From the NCBI GenBank assembly GCA_036556985.1, contig DATBIK010000111.1, forward strand, positions 1 through 27,434: 27,434 bases of DNA. Reading direction: 5' to 3'. A program made the position numbers and the translations under genes. Shown one piece after another: positions 24,723 through 27,434 of this stretch. Below the pieces are notes generated by a model that worked only from the letters and a program-made list of their open reading frames with translations, had not been told where the DNA came from and searched no databases. The DNA is from JAPSGM01 sp036556985 (GTDB lineage Bacteria > Chloroflexota > Limnocylindria > QHBO01). Positions within the stretch are counted from its first letter, which is position 1. Every line of letters begins with the position of its first letter.

Positions 24723-25793
24723 ATGACCTCCTACGACCCCCGCTCGGCCGCGCCCCCGGCCGGCACTCGCCGGCGCGTGCCGATCAAGGTCATCCTCCTC
24801 ATCGGCCTCCTGCTCGTCCTCGCCATCAGCCTGGTGGGCGGGATCCTGCTGTGGGGGCGCGTCACCGCCTTCAACGCATCGGTCTCGACGGCATCGGCTG
24901 CGTCGTCGGCGCTGTGGGGACCGCTTGGCGGCGAGGAACGGGTGAACATCGCGCTCTTCGGCTACGGCGGCGACGAGCACAAGAGCGGGAACTACCTGGC
25001 CGACTCGATCCAGATCCTCAGCATCGACCCGGTCACCGACACGAGCATCGTGATCCCGATCCCGCGCGACTTCTGGGTCGAGGGCCTCTCCCAGATCCCC
25101 GACAACGGGAAGATCAACGAGGCGTTCGCCATCGGCTACGCTCGGGGCGGCATCGAGGAGGCGGCGCGGCTGACGACCGAGGTGCTGTCCGAGGTGAGCG
25201 GGCTCGAGATCGAGCACTGGATGGCGATCGACTTCGCCGGATTCCGCGAGGTCATCGACGCCGTCGGCGGGATCACGGTCAAGAACGCCCGCGCCTTCAA
25301 GTACACCTGGTCGGAGCGGCTGTGGCGCAACGGGCGCTATCCGGACGGCCGCTTCCGGCAGGGCGAGATCCACCTCGATGGCGAACAGGCGCTCGCCTTC
25401 GCCCGGGCGCGCTACACGAACAAACAGGAGGAGTCGAGCGACTTCGCCCGATCGGCGCGCCAGGCCAAGGTGCTCGGCGGGCTGCGCCAGAAGCTCGGCG
25501 CGGGCGGCCTGGGCTCCATCGGTCCGGGACTGGCCATGATGGACGCGCTGGAGGGGAAGATGAAGACCGACCTGTCGGCCGTCGACCTCTTCCTCCTGTC
25601 CAGTCACATCGACCCGGACCGCCGCGTTCGGCTCGGCGAGGGGGTGATCCTGGAAGCGACGACGAACACCAACGGCCAGTACATCCTTGTCGTCATCGGC
25701 CGCGACGATCCGACCGACTATCGCCCGCTCCACCGCTTCCTGGCGCGAGAGCTCGCGAAGCCGATCCGGAGGCCCGGCGCCTCGCCGTCCTAG
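24723..25793 (+). CDS. LytR-CpsA-Psr (LCP) family cell-envelope ligase
   Basis: 356 residues from ATG 24723 (GTG 24696 is the alternative, adding nine). LCP proteins transfer lipid-linked anionic polymers such as teichoic acids or arabinogalactan to peptidoglycan. The N-terminus has a basic patch (TRRRVPIK) and one membrane helix at about 20-43; the rest lies outside. The LCP domain (about 75-255) shows VNIALFGYGGDEHKS, LADSIQILSIDP, VIPIPRDFWVE, KINEAFAIGYARGG, FAGFREVIDAVGGI and the C-terminal LDGEQALAFARARYTN-KQEESSDFARSARQ, with the conserved acidic and arginine residues that hold the pyrophosphate. Its presence suggests a Gram-positive-like envelope. Its stop codon TAG is inside the uvrC -10. 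Confidence 0.92.
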   Translation: MTSYDPRSAAPPAGTRRRVPIKVILLIGLLLVLAISLVGGILLWGRVTAFNASVSTASAASSALWGPLGGEERVNIALFGYGGDEHKSGNYLADSIQILSIDPVTDTSIVIPIPRDFWVEGLSQIPDNGKINEAFAIGYARGGIEEAARLTTEVLSEVSGLEIEHWMAIDFAGFREVIDAVGGITVKNARAFKYTWSERLWRNGRYPDGRFRQGEIHLDGEQALAFARARYTNKQEESSDFARSARQAKVLGGLRQKLGAGGLGSIGPGLAMMDALEGKMKTDLSAVDLFLLSSHIDPDRRVRLGEGVILEATTNTNGQYILVVIGRDDPTDYRPLHRFLARELAKPIRRPGASPS

Positions 25794-25796
25794 AAT
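25791..25796 (+). promoter_or_regulatory. -10 element of uvrC overlapping the LCP stop codon
   Basis: TAGAAT begins with the TAG stop codon of the LCP gene and ends six bases before the uvrC ATG at 25803. It is identical to the uvrA -10. There is no ribosome site in the six-base gap. Confidence 0.5.
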
Positions 25797-25802
25797 CGGG
25801 GC

Positions 25803-27434
25803 ATGCCCCCCGACGCGGCGCGCGAGGCGCACCTGCGCGCCATCCTCCGACACCTCCCCACCTCCCCCGGGGTCTACCTCATGAAGGGGGCCGATGGGCG
25901 GGTGCTGTACGTCGGCAAGGCCGATGCCCTCCGCCACCGGGTGCGCTCCTACTTCGGCAGCAAGGGCGCGCTCGACGCCCGCATCCTGCGCATGACCCAG
26001 GAGGTGGCCGATGTCGACTACATCGTCACCGACACGGTCAGCGAGGCCTACCTGCTCGAGGGCAACCTCATCAAGGAGCACCGGCCGCGCTTCAACATCC
26101 GGCTGCGCGACGACAAGAGCTACCCGTTCGTGAAGATCACGCTGGGGGAGGACTTCCCGCGCATCGTGCGGACGCGGAAGCTGGCGCGCGACGGGAGCCG
26201 CTACTTCGGGCCCTACGCATCGGCCTCCAGCGTGGACGACACGCTCAAGCTGCTGCGGAAGATCTTCCCGTTCCGCACCTGCAACCTGGACATCCCCGAG
26301 GGGAAGCGGGTGCTCGAGCGGCCGTGCCTGCTGTACTACATCAACCGCTGCCAGGGCCCCTGCATTCAGGCCGTGGACAAGGCGCCGTACCGGGCCACCA
26401 TCGGGCGCATCGTCGACTTCCTGGACGGGAAGCAGGAGGGCATCGCCGACGAGCTGCGCGCCGAGATGGAGGCGCACTCCGACGCGCTCCGCTTCGAGCA
26501 GGCCGCCGCCGCGCGCGACAAGCTCCGCGCCGTGGAGCGCACGATCGAGCAGCAGAAGGTGGCGGCCTACAGCCGCGCCGAGCAGGACGTGGTCGGGATG
26601 GCGCGCGAGGAGGGAGAGGCCTGCCTGCAGCTGTTCGTCATCCGCAACGGGAAGATGATCGGCCGCGAGCACTTCATCGTCGAGAACGCCCGTGACGCGA
26701 CCGACGGCGAGGTGCTCGGCTCGTTCCTCCAGCAGTACTACGCGGTGAGCGAGCGGCCGCCGCGCGAAGTGCTGCTGCCCGCCGTGCCCGCCGAGGCCGA
26801 CGACCTGGCCGCCTTCCTCGCCGACCGTCGCGGGTCGCGGGTGGCGCTCCACGTCCCGGAGCGCGGGGAGAAGCGCCGGCTCGTGGGGCTCGCGGCGCAG
26901 AACGCGGTCGAGGCGCTCGCCAAGGAGCGAGCCGAGTGGCTGGCGGACGCCGGGAAGCGCGATGAGGCGCTCGACGGGCTGGCGGCGGCGCTCGGCCTCG
27001 CGCGCCCGCCGGAGCGGATCGAGTGCTTCGACATGAGCAACATCCAGGGCACGTCGGCGGTGGGGAGCATGGTGGTCTTCGTGAACGGGCGCCCCGAGCC
27101 GCGCGAGTACCGCCGGTTCCGGATCCGCTCCGGCGAGACGCCGGACGACTTCCGGATGATGGCCGAGGTGCTCCGCCGCCGCTTCTCACGCGCCGCGCGG
27201 CTGCGCGAGGAGACGGGCGCGCTGTCCCTCGCCGCGGTCGGGGCGGACGAGGTGCCGGAGACCATCGATGACGAGCCGGGTGAGGGCCGGCGGCGGCAGG
27301 ACGGCTGGGCCATGCCCGACCTCGTCATCGTCGACGGCGGCAAGGGGCAGCTCTCCGCCGCGCTCGGGGCGATGACCGAGCTGGGCATGGCGGACGTGCC
27401 GCTGGCCGGCCTGGCGAAGCGCTTCGAGGAGCTC
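25803..27434 (+). CDS. uvrC: UvrABC system protein C (3' truncated by window end)
   Basis: The frame is open from ATG 25803 to the last base, giving the first 544 residues. UvrC makes the two incisions flanking a lesion bound by UvrB. The N-terminal GIY-YIG endonuclease (3' incision) shows GVY at 23-25, YVG at 36-38 and EAYLLEGNLIKEHRPRFNIR. A cysteine cluster (RTCNLD, RPCLLYYINRCQGPC) fits the iron-sulfur site described for UvrC. The UVR domain that binds UvrB follows near 218-245 (FEQAAAARDKLRAVE). The RNase H-like nuclease (5' incision) shows Asp410 in CFDMSNIQGT and Asp511 in VIVDGGKGQL. The catalytic His and the helix-hairpin-helix domains would lie beyond the edge. The window ends at GLAKRFEEL. 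Confidence 0.96.
   Translation, partial: MPPDAAREAHLRAILRHLPTSPGVYLMKGADGRVLYVGKADALRHRVRSYFGSKGALDARILRMTQEVADVDYIVTDTVSEAYLLEGNLIKEHRPRFNIRLRDDKSYPFVKITLGEDFPRIVRTRKLARDGSRYFGPYASASSVDDTLKLLRKIFPFRTCNLDIPEGKRVLERPCLLYYINRCQGPCIQAVDKAPYRATIGRIVDFLDGKQEGIADELRAEMEAHSDALRFEQAAAARDKLRAVERTIEQQKVAAYSRAEQDVVGMAREEGEACLQLFVIRNGKMIGREHFIVENARDATDGEVLGSFLQQYYAVSERPPREVLLPAVPAEADDLAAFLADRRGSRVALHVPERGEKRRLVGLAAQNAVEALAKERAEWLADAGKRDEALDGLAAALGLARPPERIECFDMSNIQGTSAVGSMVVFVNGRPEPREYRRFRIRSGETPDDFRMMAEVLRRRFSRAARLREETGALSLAAVGADEVPETIDDEPGEGRRRQDGWAMPDLVIVDGGKGQLSAALGAMTELGMADVPLAGLAKRFEEL

Noticed and set aside
24621..26852. Long minus-strand open frame across the LCP and uvrC genes
   Set aside because: Both plus-strand genes have complete family motifs; the minus frame has none.

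Overview
The window is very GC-rich, with third codon positions almost all G or C, and it carries 27 protein genes plus one tRNA on both strands. The set of genes (complete uvrA and uvrB, start of uvrC, polA, mutM, coaE, a LytR-CpsA-Psr protein, Tad-type TadE/TadG/CpaB, a HicB-like/DinB-like fusion, an ECF sigma/anti-sigma pair) fits an uncultured high-GC bacterium, most likely a Chloroflexota lineage of the Limnocylindria kind. That assignment is an inference from gene content and style and was not checked against a database. No plasmid, phage, transposase, CRISPR or antibiotic-cluster genes are visible.

Layout. 1-2128 (+): the end of a Rieske ring-hydroxylating oxygenase, a 99-residue unknown, and a nitrilase-family amidohydrolase. 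2112-2816 (-): a zinc-ribbon membrane protein. 2833-3867 is gene-poor and holds two small protein genes (27 and 57 residues), strong hairpins and a possible non-coding transcript. 3868-4366: a single-domain response regulator and tRNA-Leu(CAA). 4427-5673: an ECF sigma factor with its membrane anti-sigma factor. 5695-5872: a 178-bp dyad-symmetric element with four copies of a 12-bp near-palindrome. 5913-9936: a J-domain membrane protein (-), polA (+) and an isoprenylcysteine-methyltransferase-like protein (-). 10092-11581: mutM-coaE operon. 11643-15048 (-): a three-gene Tad-like pilus fragment. 15180-19151 (+): uvrB, HicB/DinB-like protein, uracil-DNA glycosylase family protein, anchored unknown. 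19240-22945 (+): uvrA, small membrane protein, HD hydrolase. 22942-24597 (-): UvrD-like helicase. 24723-27434 (+): LCP protein, then uvrC running off the window.

The unifying theme is DNA repair: UvrA, UvrB, UvrC, a UvrD-like helicase and PolA cover nucleotide excision repair from damage recognition to resynthesis, and MutM and the uracil-glycosylase-like protein add base excision repair, all within about 21 kb. A perfect GAAC-N4-GTTC operator in front of uvrA suggests LexA control there.

A second theme is how genes start. A TANNNT -10 hexamer repeatedly sits only 6-12 bases before the start codon, with no Shine-Dalgarno sequence, at nine or so first genes of transcription units (for example 1246, 6433-6442, 9944, 19226, 25791). 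Internal and small genes instead have good Shine-Dalgarno sequences. I read this as widespread leaderless transcription, and I used it to choose several starts. The least explained structures are the 5695-5872 element and the structured region 3099-3830.
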